The notes: generated by a model not told the origin, from the letters alone. Shown: positions 33,506-44,296, counted from the first letter of the stretch. The stretch: DNA of 64,000 nucleotides from Saccharothrix obliqua (GCF_019375475.1 NZ_JAHXGQ010000002.1:310001-374000), one strand, 5' to 3'. Program-made: numbers and translations.

Positions 33506-35284
33506 CTACGCCTGCGGCTTGGCGACCTGTGGCTTGGCGTCCACACCGGCCTCCTTGCGCTGCTGCGCCGTGATCGGCGCGGGCGCGGCGGTGAGCGGGT
33601 CGTAGCCGCCGCCCGACTTCGGGAACGCGATGACCTCGCGGATCGAGTCCGCGCCCGACAGCAGCATGGTGATCCGGTCCCAGCCGAACGCGATGCCGCC
33701 GTGCGGCGGCGCGCCGTACTTGAACGCCTCCAGCAGGAAGCCGAACTTCTCCTGCGCCTCGTCGGCGCCCAGGCCCATGATCTCGAAGACCTTCTGCTGG
33801 ACGTCCGCGCGGTGGATTCGGATCGAGCCGCCGCCGATCTCGTTGCCGTTGCAGACGATGTCGTAGGCGTAGGCAAGGGCGTTGCCGGGGTCGGTGTCGA
33901 ACTTGTCGATCCACTCGGCGTTCGGCGAGGTGAACGCGTGGTGCAGCGCGGTCCACTGGCCGGAGCCCACCGCCACGTCGTCGCCGATCTTGTCCACGGC
34001 CTCGAACATGGGCGCGTCCACCACCCACACGAACGACCAGGCGCCCTCCTGGACCAGGCCGGTCCGGTGGGCGATCTCCACCCGCGCCGCGCCGAGCAGC
34101 GCCCGCGCGGAGTCCGGCTCGCCCGCGCCGAAGAACACGCAGTCACCCGGCCGCGCGCCGACGGCCTCCGCGAGACCCTCCCGCTCGGCGTCGGAGAGGT
34201 TCTTCGCGACCGGACCGCCGAGCGTGCCGTCCTCGTTCACCAGCACGTACGCCAGGCCACGCGCACCGCGCTGCTTGGCCCACTCCTGCCAGGCGTCGAG
34301 CGTGCGCCGCGGCTGGTCCGCGCCGCCCGGCATCACGACCGCGCCCACGTAGGACGCCTGGAACACCCGGAACGGGGTTTCCCGGAAGAACTCGGTGAGG
34401 TCGGTCAGCTCCAGCCCGAACCGCAGGTCCGGCTTGTCGGTGCCGTACCGGGCCATCGCCTCGGCGTAGGTCATGCGGCGGATCGGCAGCTCGATCTCGT
34501 GGCCCGCCAGCTCGCGCCAGAGCCCGGCCAGGATGCGCTCCGCGAGCGCGATCACGTCGTCCTGCTCGACGAAGCTCATCTCGATGTCGAGCTGCGTGAA
34601 CTCGGGCTGCCGGTCGGCGCGGAAGTCCTCGTCCCGGTAGCAGCGGGCGATCTGGTAGTACCGCTCCAGGCCGCCGACCATCAGGAGCTGCTTGAACAGC
34701 TGCGGCGACTGCGGCAACGCGTACCAGGAGCCGGGGCGCAGGCGGGCGGGCACCAGGAAGTCACGCGCGCCCTCCGGGGTCGACCGGGTCAGCGTGGGGG
34801 TCTCCACCTCCACGAAGCGCTCGGCGTGCAGCACCTCGCGGGCGATCCGGTTGGCCTCGCTGCGCAGCCGCATGGCGCGGGCCGGGCCGGAGCGGCGCAG
34901 GTCCAGGTAGCGGTGCTTGAGCCGGGCCTCCTCGCCGACCTCCAGGTGCTCGTCGAGCTGGAACGGCAGCGGCGCGGCCTCGTTCAGCACCTCCAGCTCG
35001 GAGGCGTACACCTCGATGTCGCCGGTCGGCAGCTCGGGGTTCTCGCTGCCCTCGGGGCGACGGTGCACCTCGCCCACGACGCGGACCACGAACTCGGCAC
35101 GCAGCCGGTGGGCGCGCTCGGCCATCTCGCCCTCGCGGAACACGACCTGCGCGACCCCGGAGGCGTCCCGGAGGTCGATGAAGATCACGCCGCCGTGATC
35201 GCGCCTGCGGGCCACCCACCCGGTCAGGGTGACGGACTGCCCGGCGTGCTCGGCGCGGAGCGTCCCGGCCTCGTGCGTGCGCAT
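33506..35284 (-). CDS. aspS: Aspartyl-tRNA synthetase
   Basis: 592 residues, the bacterial length. The N-terminal OB anticodon domain (~1-105) has [20 protein letters not shown]. Class II motif 2 is in [20 protein letters not shown], with [13 protein letters not shown] following, and motif 3 in [13 protein letters not shown]. The GAD insertion lies in the middle (~280-420). It charges tRNA-Asp; actinobacterial forms without a separate asparaginyl enzyme are often non-discriminating, which cannot be decided here. ATG 35284 is preceded by GAGGAG 13 bases upstream; a GTG one codon earlier gives better spacing. It is the first recognisable gene of the aspS-hisS-rel conserved block. Confidence 0.96.
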   Translation of the reverse strand: MRTHEAGTLRAEHAGQSVTLTGWVARRRDHGGVIFIDLRDASGVAQVVFREGEMAERAHRLRAEFVVRVVGEVHRRPEGSENPELPTGDIEVYASELEVLNEAAPLPFQLDEHLEVGEEARLKHRYLDLRRSGPARAMRLRSEANRIAREVLHAERFVEVETPTLTRSTPEGARDFLVPARLRPGSWYALPQSPQLFKQLLMVGGLERYYQIARCYRDEDFRADRQPEFTQLDIEMSFVEQDDVIALAERILAGLWRELAGHEIELPIRRMTYAEAMARYGTDKPDLRFGLELTDLTEFFRETPFRVFQASYVGAVVMPGGADQPRRTLDAWQEWAKQRGARGLAYVLVNEDGTLGGPVAKNLSDAEREGLAEAVGARPGDCVFFGAGEPDSARALLGAARVEIAHRTGLVQEGAWSFVWVVDAPMFEAVDKIGDDVAVGSGQWTALHHAFTSPNAEWIDKFDTDPGNALAYAYDIVCNGNEIGGGSIRIHRADVQQKVFEIMGLGADEAQEKFGFLLEAFKYGAPPHGGIAFGWDRITMLLSGADSIREVIAFPKSGGGYDPLTAAPAPITAQQRKEAGVDAKPQVAKPQA

Positions 35285-35797
35285 CACGGGTACTGCACTC
35301 CTCTGGGTCGGATAGCTGAAGGGCGACTCGCCGTCAAGGCTAGCCAACGGTCCCCCGGAACCCGCCACCAGGTTTCCCGCGCGTGCCGCCCACCCACGTG
35401 CCGACGTGCCCGCCGACCCGCGGCGGCGGGTGGGCGCGGGGTCGGGGGTCGCTCGCGCGGGGGTGTGGCCGCGGTTCGCCCGGCGCGACGACGGCCGGAA
35501 GGAGGCGGCGGGCGAGCGGGGCGGGCGGTGGCGCGAGGCGGTGGCCGCGGTTCGCCTGACGCGACGACTGCCGGGAGGCGGCGGGGCGCTCGCGCGGCGG
35601 GCGGCCGGTGGCGGGTGCCGGGCGGCGAGCGAGACGTGGTGGCGGGGGCGGCGGGGCCGTGGGCGGGCGGGGCGGTCTCGGGCCGGGAGTACCGCGCGGG
35701 TGCCCGGCGGTTCGCCGAGCGGCCCCTCGGGCGAGGTTGGGCAGCGGAACAGCGGAACGCCGCCTCCCGGTGGGAGGCGGCGTTCACGTGTTCACCG
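35285..35797. other. GC-extreme gene-free interval with an imperfect tandem repeat
   Basis: About 510 bases between aspS and the first subtilase. Two similar ~70-base units begin GTGGCCGCGGTTCGCC at 35465 and 35541 (period 76) and share GCGACGAC and GGAGGCGGCGGG. The plus-strand open frame through it (35406-35933) is arginine/glycine-rich and continues into the antisense of the protease, so I do not call it a gene. The aspS promoter must lie near 35290-35400. The hairpin at 35755-35785 ends the interval. Confidence 0.5.
35755..35785 (-). terminator. 14 bp perfect hairpin downstream of subtilase 1
   Basis: GAACGCCGCCTCCC at 35755-35768 pairs with 35772-35785 around a 3-base loop. It begins 13 bases after the protease stop on the minus strand. 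There is no U-run. Confidence 0.65.
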
Positions 35798-36988
35798 TCA
35801 GGCGCTCGGCGCCAGGTACAGCAGGCGGTTCGGGGAGCCCGAACCCGGGTTGGTGACCTTGCTCGGCGTGGCCTGGCCGGTCAGGTACGAGGCGACCTGG
35901 GCCGGGGTGGCGGAGCGGTTGTTCTGGAGGTAGCGCGCCGCCGCGCCCGCCACGTGCGGGGTCGCCATCGACGTGCCGGAGATGGAGTTGGTCGCGGAGT
36001 CGCTGGTGTTCCAGGACGACGTGATCCCCGAGCCCGGCGCGAAGATGTCCAGCACCGAACCGTAGTTCGAGTAGCTGGCACGGGCGTCGTTGCGCTCGGT
36101 CGCGCCGACCGTGATGGCCTCGGTGACGCGCGCGGGCGAGGTGCTGCCCGCGTTGGTGTTGCTGTTGCCGGCGGCGATGGCGTACGTGACGCCCGCCTGG
36201 ATGGACCTGCGGACCGCGTTGTCGATCGTGGTGGACGCGCCGCCGCCGAGGCTGAGGTTCGCCACCGCCGGCTTGACGTGGTTCTTGGTCACCCAGTCGA
36301 TACCCGCGACGACACCGGCCGTGCTGCCCGAGCCGTTGTTGTCGAGGACGCGCACCGCGTGGATGGTGGCGTCCTTCGCGACGCCGTACTGGCTGCCCGC
36401 GATGGTGCCCGCCACGTGGGTGCCGTGGCCGTGGCCGTCCTGCGCCACGCTGTCGTTGTCCACGGCGTCGAAGCCGTTCTTGGCCTTGCCGCCGAACGTG
36501 GAGTGGCTGATGCGAACACCGGTGTCCACGACGTAGACGTTCACGCCGGAACCGGTGGAGGTGTAGCTGTACGCGTTGTCGAGCGGCAGGTTCTTCTGGT
36601 CGATCCGGTCCAGGCCCCACGACGGCGGGTTGCTCTGGGTCGTCTCGACGTGGAACACCTGGTCCTGCTCGACGTACTCGACGGCCGGGTTCGCGGCCAG
36701 CTTGCGCGCCGCGGACTCGGGCAGCGACACGGTGAAACCGTTGAGCGCGTTGCTGAACACGCGGTCGACCTGGCCGCCGTAACGGGCGGCCAGCGAGTCG
36801 GCGGACGCCGTCGACCCGTCCTTCAGCTTGACGATGAAGCTGTTCTCGACCTTCTCGGCCGCGTCGGCGGCGCGGATCTCGCCTTCGGCGGCCTGGGCGG
36901 GGGTAGCCAACAGGGTGGACGCGGCGGCCGCGACGATCGTCGTCGCACCCACGCCGGCCAGGAACCGGACCTGTCGTGACTGTCGCAT
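35798..36988 (-). CDS. Secreted S8 subtilisin-like protease (array member 1)
   Basis: 396 residues: a Sec signal peptide (to about 34, TPAQAAEG), an I9 propeptide (~50-115, [23 protein letters not shown]) and the S8 domain. The triad is intact: Asp in [11 protein letters not shown], His in [14 protein letters not shown], Ser in [12 protein letters not shown]. The oxyanion-hole Asn is in [10 protein letters not shown]. It is an aqualysin/proteinase-K-like enzyme expected to be exported and self-processed. ATG 36988 is chosen over the adjacent TTG. A hairpin follows the stop. It is closest in sequence to array member 4 (both end [12 protein letters not shown]). Confidence 0.92.
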   Translation of the reverse strand: MRQSRQVRFLAGVGATTIVAAAASTLLATPAQAAEGEIRAADAAEKVENSFIVKLKDGSTASADSLAARYGGQVDRVFSNALNGFTVSLPESAARKLAANPAVEYVEQDQVFHVETTQSNPPSWGLDRIDQKNLPLDNAYSYTSTGSGVNVYVVDTGVRISHSTFGGKAKNGFDAVDNDSVAQDGHGHGTHVAGTIAGSQYGVAKDATIHAVRVLDNNGSGSTAGVVAGIDWVTKNHVKPAVANLSLGGGASTTIDNAVRRSIQAGVTYAIAAGNSNTNAGSTSPARVTEAITVGATERNDARASYSNYGSVLDIFAPGSGITSSWNTSDSATNSISGTSMATPHVAGAAARYLQNNRSATPAQVASYLTGQATPSKVTNPGSGSPNRLLYLAPSA

Positions 36989-37226
36989 CAAGTATCCGTT
37001 CTCGAAGCGATGACCTCCACGCCGACACCCACCGGGACATGCGCAGGGAGTGGGAGTGACGCTGGGCCACCATGCCCTCGCTGACAGTTACCAACTGAAG
37101 CAGTCCGGCGTCACGAGGGAAAGTGTGAAAGATTGCCAGTTATCACGGGAGCGTCAAGAAGAGCGCGGACCTGCGCTTTCCCGCATCTCGAAAGCCGTGG
37201 TACAACCCGGGCGCTACCGTCCCGGC

Positions 37227-37697
37227 ATGCGCTTGGCACCGGTCAACGAGGACAACTACCGAGCCGTGATCGAACTCGAAGTCCACGAGGAGCAGCGGCG
37301 TTTCGTCGCCACCAACCTCAAATCCATCGCGGACGCGTGGATTCACCGGCCGCACATGGAACCGCTCGCCCTCTACTCCGGCGACGACCTGGTCGGCTTC
37401 ACCCTCCTGCGCCGCAACCGGCCGGACGACCTGCACGTCGTCCGCTTCATGATCGACCGACGGGTGCAGAACCGCGGCCTGGGACGGAAAGGTCTGGCCG
37501 CCATCGCGGCGCTCGCACGTGCCGAAGGCCGCCGCACGTTGAGCCTGCGCCTCGTGCCCGGCAACGCCGTCGCACACGGCCTCTACAAGGCGTTCGGGTT
37601 CGTGGAGACCGGTGAGACGGCGGGTGACGAGATCGTGATGAGGCACGACCTCGCCCCCGCCGGGCCGCCCGCGGGTTACCGCGACGGCGACCAGTAG
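37227..37697 (+). CDS. GNAT-family N-acetyltransferase
   Basis: 156 residues. The acetyl-CoA loop is in RFMIDRRVQNRGLGRKGLAA (Q/R-x-x-G-x-G/A), preceded by DDLVGFTLLRRN and followed by LVPGNAVAHGLYKAFGFVET, the typical GNAT C-terminal strand/helix. The substrate is unknown; the family includes spermidine and antibiotic acetylases and protein N-acetylases. The ATG at 37227 fits the fold; the frame upstream is open but unrelated. It lies on the strand opposite to the protease array, between members 1 and 2, and its 3' end overlaps the 3' end of member 2 by 22 bases. Confidence 0.82.
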   Translation: MRLAPVNEDNYRAVIELEVHEEQRRFVATNLKSIADAWIHRPHMEPLALYSGDDLVGFTLLRRNRPDDLHVVRFMIDRRVQNRGLGRKGLAAIAALARAEGRRTLSLRLVPGNAVAHGLYKAFGFVETGETAGDEIVMRHDLAPAGPPAGYRDGDQ

Positions 37698-38800
37698 AGC
37701 AGGGCGCCCCACGACAGCGGTGTCGCCTCACGCACCAGTTCGGTCTGCACCTGCGCGGGCGTCGCCGCGCGGTTGCGCTGCAAGTACCGCAGCGCCACAC
37801 CGGAGACGAAGCCCGTGGACATCGACGTGCCCGAGATCGTGTTCGTGGCGGTGTCGCTGGTGTGCCACGCGGACGTGATGTTCTGACCCGGGGCGTACAG
37901 GTCGACCACCTTGCCCCAGTTGGAGAACGGCGTCCGGGTGTCGGTGTTGGTGGCCGCGCCGGAGGTGATCGCCTCGACCACCCGCGCCGGCGAGGCGTTC
38001 ACCGCGTCGGTGTTGCTGCCGCCCGCCGTCACCGACGCGGTCACGCCCGACGCGATCAACCGGCGCACCGCGTCGTCGATGGCCGTGGAGACGCCGCCAC
38101 CGAGGCTGAGGTTGGCCACGGCGGGCTTCTTCGCGTGGGTGGTCACCCAGTCGATGCCCGCGACGACGCCGGACGTGCTGCCCGAGCCGTTGTTGTCGAG
38201 GACGCGCACGCCGCACACCGCGGCCTGCTTCGCCACGCCGTAGGTCCGGCCCGCGATCAAGGCGGCGACGTGCGTGCCGTGCCCGTGCCCGTCCTGGGCG
38301 ACGTCGTCCTTGTCGACGGCGTCCCAACCGTTGCAGGCACGGCCGCCGAACTCCTCGTGCGTGACCCGGATGCCCGTGTCGAGCACGTACGCCGTGGTAC
38401 CGCTACCGGTGGTGGTGTAGCTGTACTTGGTGTCCAGCGGCAGCTTCCGCTGGTCGATGCGGTCCAAGCCCCACGGCGCGTTGTTCTGCGTCGAGAACGC
38501 CCGCACGACCTGGTCCTGCTCCACGTACTCGACGTCCGGGTCGGCGGCCAGCCGCCGCGCCGCCCGGTCGGTCAGCTTCGCCGAGAACCCGTGGAACGCA
38601 CCGGAGTACACCCGGTCCACGCCGGCGATTCGCGACGTCACGGCGGGCACCGCGGCGGTGTCCTTCAACTTCACCAGGTAGCTGCCGGGCACCGCCGACG
38701 CCGATCCGGCGTGCCGCACCACGCCCTCCGCCTGGGCGGGGGTCGACAGCGCGCCGACGGCCAGGACGGCGACGCCCAGTCCGGTCAACAGCTTGCGCAT
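37676..38800 (-). CDS. Secreted S8-family protease-like protein (array member 2), altered oxyanion hole
   Basis: 374 residues: signal peptide (~1-24), I9 propeptide (SYLVKLKDTAAVPAVTSRIA) and S8 domain. Catalytic Asp (AYVLDTGIRVT), His ([14 protein letters not shown]) and Ser (SGTSMSTGFVSG) are present. The oxyanion Asn, normally in AAGN, is Gly (VTAGGSNTDA), and the usual ATPHVAG after the Ser is STGFVSG. Activity may be reduced or its specificity changed. It ends PLSWGALLYWSPSR, as in member 3, its closest relative. Extra Cys residues (RACNG, AAVCG) could form a disulphide. Confidence 0.88.
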   Translation of the reverse strand: MRKLLTGLGVAVLAVGALSTPAQAEGVVRHAGSASAVPGSYLVKLKDTAAVPAVTSRIAGVDRVYSGAFHGFSAKLTDRAARRLAADPDVEYVEQDQVVRAFSTQNNAPWGLDRIDQRKLPLDTKYSYTTTGSGTTAYVLDTGIRVTHEEFGGRACNGWDAVDKDDVAQDGHGHGTHVAALIAGRTYGVAKQAAVCGVRVLDNNGSGSTSGVVAGIDWVTTHAKKPAVANLSLGGGVSTAIDDAVRRLIASGVTASVTAGGSNTDAVNASPARVVEAITSGAATNTDTRTPFSNWGKVVDLYAPGQNITSAWHTSDTATNTISGTSMSTGFVSGVALRYLQRNRAATPAQVQTELVREATPLSWGALLYWSPSR

Positions 38801-38824
38801 GAGTGATTTCCTTTGCAGGGAGGT

Positions 38825-38848
38825 GAACCGGGGCGAGCACCCCGGTTT
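38825..38848 (-). terminator. Hairpin between array members 3 and 2
   Basis: AACCGGGG (38826-38833) pairs with 38840-38847 around a 6-base loop, just after the stop of member 3. The stem is GC-rich with no U-run. It may also lie in the 5' leader of member 2. Confidence 0.45.
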
Positions 38849-38855
38849 CGAGCGG

Positions 38856-39983
38856 TCACCGGTCCGGCGACCAGTACAGGAGCCGGCCCCAGGACAGGGG
38901 GGTCGCTTCGCGGACGAGTTCCGCGTGCACCTGAGCGGGGCTCGCCGTCGGGTTGAACTGGAGGTAACGCGCGGCCACGCCGGACACGAAGCCCGTGGAC
39001 ACCGACGTGCCGCTCAACGTGTTCGTGGCGGTGTCGCTGGTGTGCCACGCCGCCGTGATGCCGACGCCCGGCGCGAACAGGTCGACGCCCGTTCCGTAGT
39101 TGGAGAACGACGCACGTGCGTCGGTCTGGGTGGACGACCCCGCCACCAACGCCTCGCCGACCCTCGCGGGCGAGGTGTTGACGGTGCCGCTGCCACTGCT
39201 GCCCGCGGCCGCGGAAACGCCCACGCCGGATGCGATCAACCCGCGCACGGCGTTGTCCAGCGCCGTGGATTGCGCGCCACCGAGGCTGAAGTTCGCCACC
39301 GCGGGCTTCGCGGCGTTGCGCGTCACCCAGTCGACACCGGCGATGACGGTCGAGATGGTGCCGCTGCCACGCGGGTCGAGCACCCGGACCGCACCGACCC
39401 GTGCGCCTTTGGCCGCGCCGTGCACCTTCCCCGCGATCACACCCGCGACGTGCGTGCCGTGGCCGTTCTCGTCGGGGGCCGTGGTGTCGTGGTCCACCGC
39501 GTCCCACGCGTAGAACGCCCGCCCGCCGAACTCCTCGTGCGTGATGCGGATACCGGTGTCGATCACGTACACCGTGGTGCGGTCACCGGTTGACGTGTAG
39601 CGGTAGGTCCCGTTGAGCGGCAACCCGCGCTGGTCGATCCGGTCCGGACCCCACGGCGCGTCGGGCTGCGTGACCGGACTCGCCGTGACGTACTGGTCCT
39701 GCTCCACGTACTCCACGTCCGGGTGCGCCGCCAATCGCCGCGCCGCCCGGTCGGACAACCGCACCGAGAACCCGTGGAACGCCCCGGTGTAGACGTGCTC
39801 CACCCCGGCGAACCGGGCCGACAGGGCGCGGGCGGCGCCCGCGTCCCGCACCTTCACCACGTAGCTCCCGGGCACCGCCGACGCCGAGCCGGCGTGCCGG
39901 ACCACGCCCTCCGCCCAAGCCGGTGTGGCCGCGACCGCGCCGAGCAGCGCGGCGGCGACCAGGCCGGGTAACAGTCTGCGCAT
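38856..39983 (-). CDS. Secreted S8-family protease-like protein (array member 3), altered oxyanion hole
   Basis: 375 residues with signal peptide (TPAWAEG cleavage region), I9 propeptide and S8 domain. Asp is in VYVIDTGIRIT, His in [14 protein letters not shown], Ser in SGTSVSTGFVSG. The oxyanion Asn is Ser (SAAAGSSGSG). It shares with member 2 the segment VVRHAGSASAVPGSY and the ending PLSWGRLLYWSPDR, showing a recent duplication. ATG 39983 has GGAGGGAAG five bases upstream. Whether it is an active protease is uncertain, as Asn-to-Ser at this site usually lowers activity strongly in subtilisin (family knowledge). Confidence 0.88.
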   Translation of the reverse strand: MRRLLPGLVAAALLGAVAATPAWAEGVVRHAGSASAVPGSYVVKVRDAGAARALSARFAGVEHVYTGAFHGFSVRLSDRAARRLAAHPDVEYVEQDQYVTASPVTQPDAPWGPDRIDQRGLPLNGTYRYTSTGDRTTVYVIDTGIRITHEEFGGRAFYAWDAVDHDTTAPDENGHGTHVAGVIAGKVHGAAKGARVGAVRVLDPRGSGTISTVIAGVDWVTRNAAKPAVANFSLGGAQSTALDNAVRGLIASGVGVSAAAGSSGSGTVNTSPARVGEALVAGSSTQTDARASFSNYGTGVDLFAPGVGITAAWHTSDTATNTLSGTSVSTGFVSGVAARYLQFNPTASPAQVHAELVREATPLSWGRLLYWSPDR

Positions 39984-40006
39984 CGCTTCCCTCCGCTGGA
40001 ACGGGA

Positions 40007-40035
40007 GAACCCCGGCGCGGGTCGCGCCGGGGTTC
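40007..40035 (-). terminator. 13 bp perfect hairpin downstream of array member 4
   Basis: GAACCCCGGCGCG (40007-40019) pairs perfectly with 40023-40035 around a 3-base loop, 13 bases after the stop of member 4 and upstream of member 3. It suggests that each protease gene is transcribed as its own unit. Confidence 0.65.
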
Positions 40036-40048
40036 CACGGGGGCCGGG

Positions 40049-41218
<1,170 letters not shown>

Positions 41219-41560
41219 GTGTGCTCCGTTCTTCGCAGGGAACGGCCGCAGGCACCCGCACGCGGCAGGAGCGGGACCGCGGACCGCGCGGGGCGTGTGC
41301 TCGACGTCACCCCACGTCTTCGAGGCTATGGTGCGGTTCGGGCACCTGGAAGCGGCCGGACGTCCCACCAGCGCTGGGACGATCGCGCGGCGGCCCCCTT
41401 CACACCGGTGCTGTTAATGAGAATTCAAACATTCCACGGCCGACCGGATTTTGCCCGCCGATTCGGTTAAATTCACGTTGGGAAACCCGATCGGCTGTAC
41501 CGTCGGGTGGATTTCGCACGATAACGTCGCTCGCCTTGTCCTCGGGAGAACGGAGCGAAG
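41219..41560. other. Divergent promoter region between subtilase 4 and an XRE-like gene
   Basis: About 340 bases with no supported gene. An AT-richer stretch at 41410-41480 (AGAATTCAAACATTCC, GGTTAAATTCACG) is unusual for this DNA and is the likeliest promoter area for the rightward gene. I cannot assign -35 and -10 elements with confidence. Confidence 0.4.
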
Positions 41561-42523
41561 ATGCCTACGCCAGTCGTCGGACCGGAATCGCGGGTACGCG
41601 ATCCCCGACGCAACGACGCAGCAGCGGACCCCTTCGCGGTCGCATTGCGCTCGGCGATCCGGGCGAAAGGGTTGAGCCTGGAGCGCATCCAGCACAAGCT
41701 GCGGTCACGCGGCGTGGCGGTGAGCATCGCCGCGTTGAGCTATTGGCAGTCGGGCCGACGCCGTCCGGAACGCCCCGACTCACTGGCCGCGGTCGGGCAC
41801 CTCGAAGAGATCCTGGACGTCGGCGAGGGCGGTTTGAGCACCCTGCTGGGCCCGCCCCGGCCGCGGGGCAAGGCCAGGCCCAGGACGCGCCCCGGCGGTG
41901 CGAACGGGTGGGCGCGGGCGGGCGACTACGAGACCATGGCCGAGCTGCTGGCCGACGTCGACACCAGCATCGACCGCGACGTGACCCGGCTCAGCCTGCG
42001 TGACCAGGTGGAGCTGGCGATGGACGGCAGCACCCGCCGGGTGCGGTCCCGGCAGGTCCTGCGTGCCGAGCGCACGGGCGTCGACCGCGTGCTGCTGGGT
42101 TACGACACCCGGCTGCCCGGCGACCCGCTGCCGGTGATCGGCACGCTGCGCTCGTGCAGACTGGGGCGGGTGTCCGCCGACCCGCGCAACGGTCTGATGA
42201 TCGCCGAACTGCTGTTCGACCGGCCGCTGCGCAGGGGGGAGCGCACCGCCGTGGAGTACGAGCTGATCCACGTGGCACCACACCACCCGGCTTACGACAA
42301 CTCGCACTCGCGCCGGTTCCGGCACCCGGTTCGGGAGTACGTGCTGGAAGTCCGGTACGACTCGCGGTGCCGACCCGTGCGCTGCGAGCAGTTCACCTCC
42401 GACCTGGCCGGCGACGAACCCGCCGACGTCCGCGAAACCCCGGTGGACACCTGGGGTTACGCGTACGCCGTGGCGCTGGACTTCGGTCCCGGCGTGGTCG
42501 GCCTCCGCTGGCAGTGGACCTGA
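41561..42523 (+). CDS. XRE-like regulatory protein with a large unknown C-terminal domain
   Basis: 320 residues. Residues ~22-85 (DPFAVALRSAIRAKGLSLER, ALSYWQSGRRRPERPDSLAA) look like a helix-turn-helix of the XRE type. The remaining ~210 residues are beta-rich (RTAVEYELIHVAPHHPAYDN, EYVLEVRYDSRCRPVRCEQF) and unfamiliar; they might be a sensing or protein-binding domain. ATG 41561 has GGAGCGAAG immediately upstream. It is divergent from protease 4, so it could regulate the protease array, but that rests on position only. A hairpin lies about 40 bases after the stop. Confidence 0.6.
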   Translation: MPTPVVGPESRVRDPRRNDAAADPFAVALRSAIRAKGLSLERIQHKLRSRGVAVSIAALSYWQSGRRRPERPDSLAAVGHLEEILDVGEGGLSTLLGPPRPRGKARPRTRPGGANGWARAGDYETMAELLADVDTSIDRDVTRLSLRDQVELAMDGSTRRVRSRQVLRAERTGVDRVLLGYDTRLPGDPLPVIGTLRSCRLGRVSADPRNGLMIAELLFDRPLRRGERTAVEYELIHVAPHHPAYDNSHSRRFRHPVREYVLEVRYDSRCRPVRCEQFTSDLAGDEPADVRETPVDTWGYAYAVALDFGPGVVGLRWQWT

Positions 42524-42559
42524 CACCCGGCCCGGCAACCCCGACGCGTGCCGCGGAAC

Positions 42560-42584
42560 CACCCCGCGGCTGATCCGCGGGGTG
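42560..42584 (+). terminator. 10 bp perfect hairpin after the XRE-like gene
   Basis: CACCCCGCGG (42560-42569) pairs with CCGCGGGGTG (42575-42584) around CTGAT, 37 bases past the stop. There is no U-run. Confidence 0.6.
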
Positions 42585-43067
42585 CCGAGATCCGTACTCG
42601 GTTCACCGCCGTGCGTCCGGAAATCCCGGTCCACCGCCTCATCCGCCGCGTACTCGGCCATGTCGGCCGCTTCCGGTCCTCTCCGACGTCGTGGGGAGCC
42701 GGCTCCTTCCGAGTTCGGCAGCCGGTGCGCGGCGGGCCCTGCCGTGAACGACGCCGTCCCGCTTGGGGTTGAGCCCGGCGAACAGCTGGGCCAACCCGGC
42801 GTCCGCGCTTCCGGTCGCGTGGTGGTTTCGCATTCCCACCGCGTTTTTCGGGTTCACGATGCGGGATTCCGCCGCCTCAGCCGTGGGTTCGTCCGACGAT
42901 TCCCAACAGGCGGACCGCACATCGGCGGATGCCATCGCCGACGAACCCGCACCCGTGCCGGGAAAAAGTCCGCGGGGGCCGCGCTCGGCGGTTCGCGACC
43001 AGTCCGCGCACCGCCGACCGGTCCAACGCGCCGGCCGGTTCGGCCCGGCCGGGAGTCGCCGGAGGGA
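42585..43067. other. Gene-free interval of about 480 bases
   Basis: Several long frames cross this stretch on both strands, but all are arginine/proline-rich, change composition abruptly or continue as shadows of the next gene. No start with a ribosome site and no recognisable domain was found. It may be the decayed remains of a gene. Confidence 0.4.
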
Positions 43068-43811
43068 TCAGGTCCTCTCCCGCCCGGATCCGGGCGGGCC
43101 CGCGAACGCCTGCGCGATCGGCAACCAGGCCCGCGCCACGTCGCCCGCCGCGGTCACGGCCAGGTCGTCGCGGTGCCTGCGCTGCACGGCGAGCAGGCAG
43201 AAGTCCAGTGCCGGCCCGGTCAACCGGTTCGCCGCGTCCTCCGGGCCCCACACCCAACGCTCGCCGGCGGGGCCGGTCAGCTCGACCCGCACCGGCTCGC
43301 GCGGCACGGGCAGGCGGTTGACCAGGAACGCGTAACCGAAGGCACGCACCGCGATGTGCGCGACGTGCTTGAGGCGGGCGGTGGGTGCGCGGACCACGCC
43401 GAGCGCGTCGGCCACGTCCTGACCGTGCGCCCACGTCTCCATCAGGCGCGCCGTCGCCATGGACGTGGGGCTCATCGGCGGGCCGAACCACGGCAGCCGC
43501 ACGCCGGCGGGCACCGCGAGCAATGCGCGCTCCAGGGCGTCCCGGCTCGCACGCCACCCGGCGAGCGTCACGGGTTCTTCGGCACCCCGGTCCACGACGT
43601 CCGCCGGCGCGGTCCCGAAGCGCTCGGCGAACGCCGCCGGGTCGGTCGCGGCGAGCGCCGCGACGTGGTCGGTCCAGCGCAGGTGGCTGATCTGGTGGGC
43701 GATGGTCCAGCCGACGGCGGGTGTCGGGCGTGACCAGTCCGGCAGCGGCGCCACCAGGTCGTCCAGCGCCGCGCTCTCGGCACGCAGGTCGCGCAGGACC
43801 TCCGTGATCAC
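43068..43811 (-). CDS. TIGR03084-type maleylpyruvate isomerase/DinB-fold protein
   Basis: 247 residues. The four-helix-bundle metal-site pattern is visible: [20 protein letters not shown] gives two His, and [17 protein letters not shown] gives a third His and Asp, as in mycothiol-dependent maleylpyruvate isomerase relatives. A C-terminal sterol-carrier-like part ([20 protein letters not shown]) follows. Members are thought to use mycothiol in isomerisation or transfer reactions; the substrate is unknown. GTG 43811 is chosen because GGAGG lies seven bases upstream; the longer frame begins with an improbable poly-Gly stretch. Confidence 0.8.
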   Translation of the reverse strand: MITEVLRDLRAESAALDDLVAPLPDWSRPTPAVGWTIAHQISHLRWTDHVAALAATDPAAFAERFGTAPADVVDRGAEEPVTLAGWRASRDALERALLAVPAGVRLPWFGPPMSPTSMATARLMETWAHGQDVADALGVVRAPTARLKHVAHIAVRAFGYAFLVNRLPVPREPVRVELTGPAGERWVWGPEDAANRLTGPALDFCLLAVQRRHRDDLAVTAAGDVARAWLPIAQAFAGPPGSGRERT

Positions 43812-43887
43812 CGGACGACCTCCGCCGCCCCCGTCGGTCTCCACGCGGCGGAGTGTTCCGGGCCGTCAGCGCACGGTCAAGACCGGC

Positions 43888-44289
43888 TCACCACCCGCCC
43901 TGCACCATGGTCTGGAACAGCCACTGCCCGTCCTTCTTCACCAGCAGGTCCCCGTATCGCACGTTCTGGGTGAACTCGCCGACCGTGATGGTGGCGTCGG
44001 TGATCACGAACACCAGGTTGGCGTTGACGAACACGGGCGTGCGAACGGATTCCATCTGCACGTCGCCGTCGCCCAACTGGGCGGCCATGTCGGTCAGGAA
44101 CCGCGCCCGGTCCCACGATTCGGCCGACCCGTCGGTCACCGCGTTGACCGGGAACAACGCCATCCCGGCCATCGCCTCCACGTCCTTCGCCTCGGCCAGC
44201 GCGTCCCAGCGCGCGAACCACTCCAGGACGCCCAGCACGTCCTCGTCGGTCGGTACGAACCCAGCCCCTGAACCCGGCACAGCACTCAT
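43888..44289 (-). CDS. SnoaL/NTF2-like small protein
   Basis: 133 residues with a cone-like alpha+beta pattern: EDVLGVLEWFARWDALAEAK, DRARFLTDMAAQLGDGDVQM, then strands FVNANLVFVITDATITVGEF and NVRYGDLLVKKDGQWLFQTM. The repeated aromatic/Asp pattern matches NTF2-like proteins; function ranges from isomerases to unknown stress proteins. The ATG at 44289 is the first base set after a -10-like TACAAT at the right distance for a leaderless transcript. The promoter is overlapped by a palindrome, so expression is probably repressed by an unlinked regulator. Confidence 0.7.
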   Translation of the reverse strand: MSAVPGSGAGFVPTDEDVLGVLEWFARWDALAEAKDVEAMAGMALFPVNAVTDGSAESWDRARFLTDMAAQLGDGDVQMESVRTPVFVNANLVFVITDATITVGEFTQNVRYGDLLVKKDGQWLFQTMVQGGW

Positions 44290-44296
44290 GTCGTAC

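Noticed and set aside
35406..35933. 175-codon plus-strand frame
   Set aside because: Arginine/glycine-rich product of GC-extreme DNA that runs into the antisense of subtilase 1.
42582..43733. Long frames on both strands between the XRE-like gene and the isomerase-like gene
   Set aside because: They are shadows of 43068-43811 over part of their length and show no consistent codon bias in the rest.
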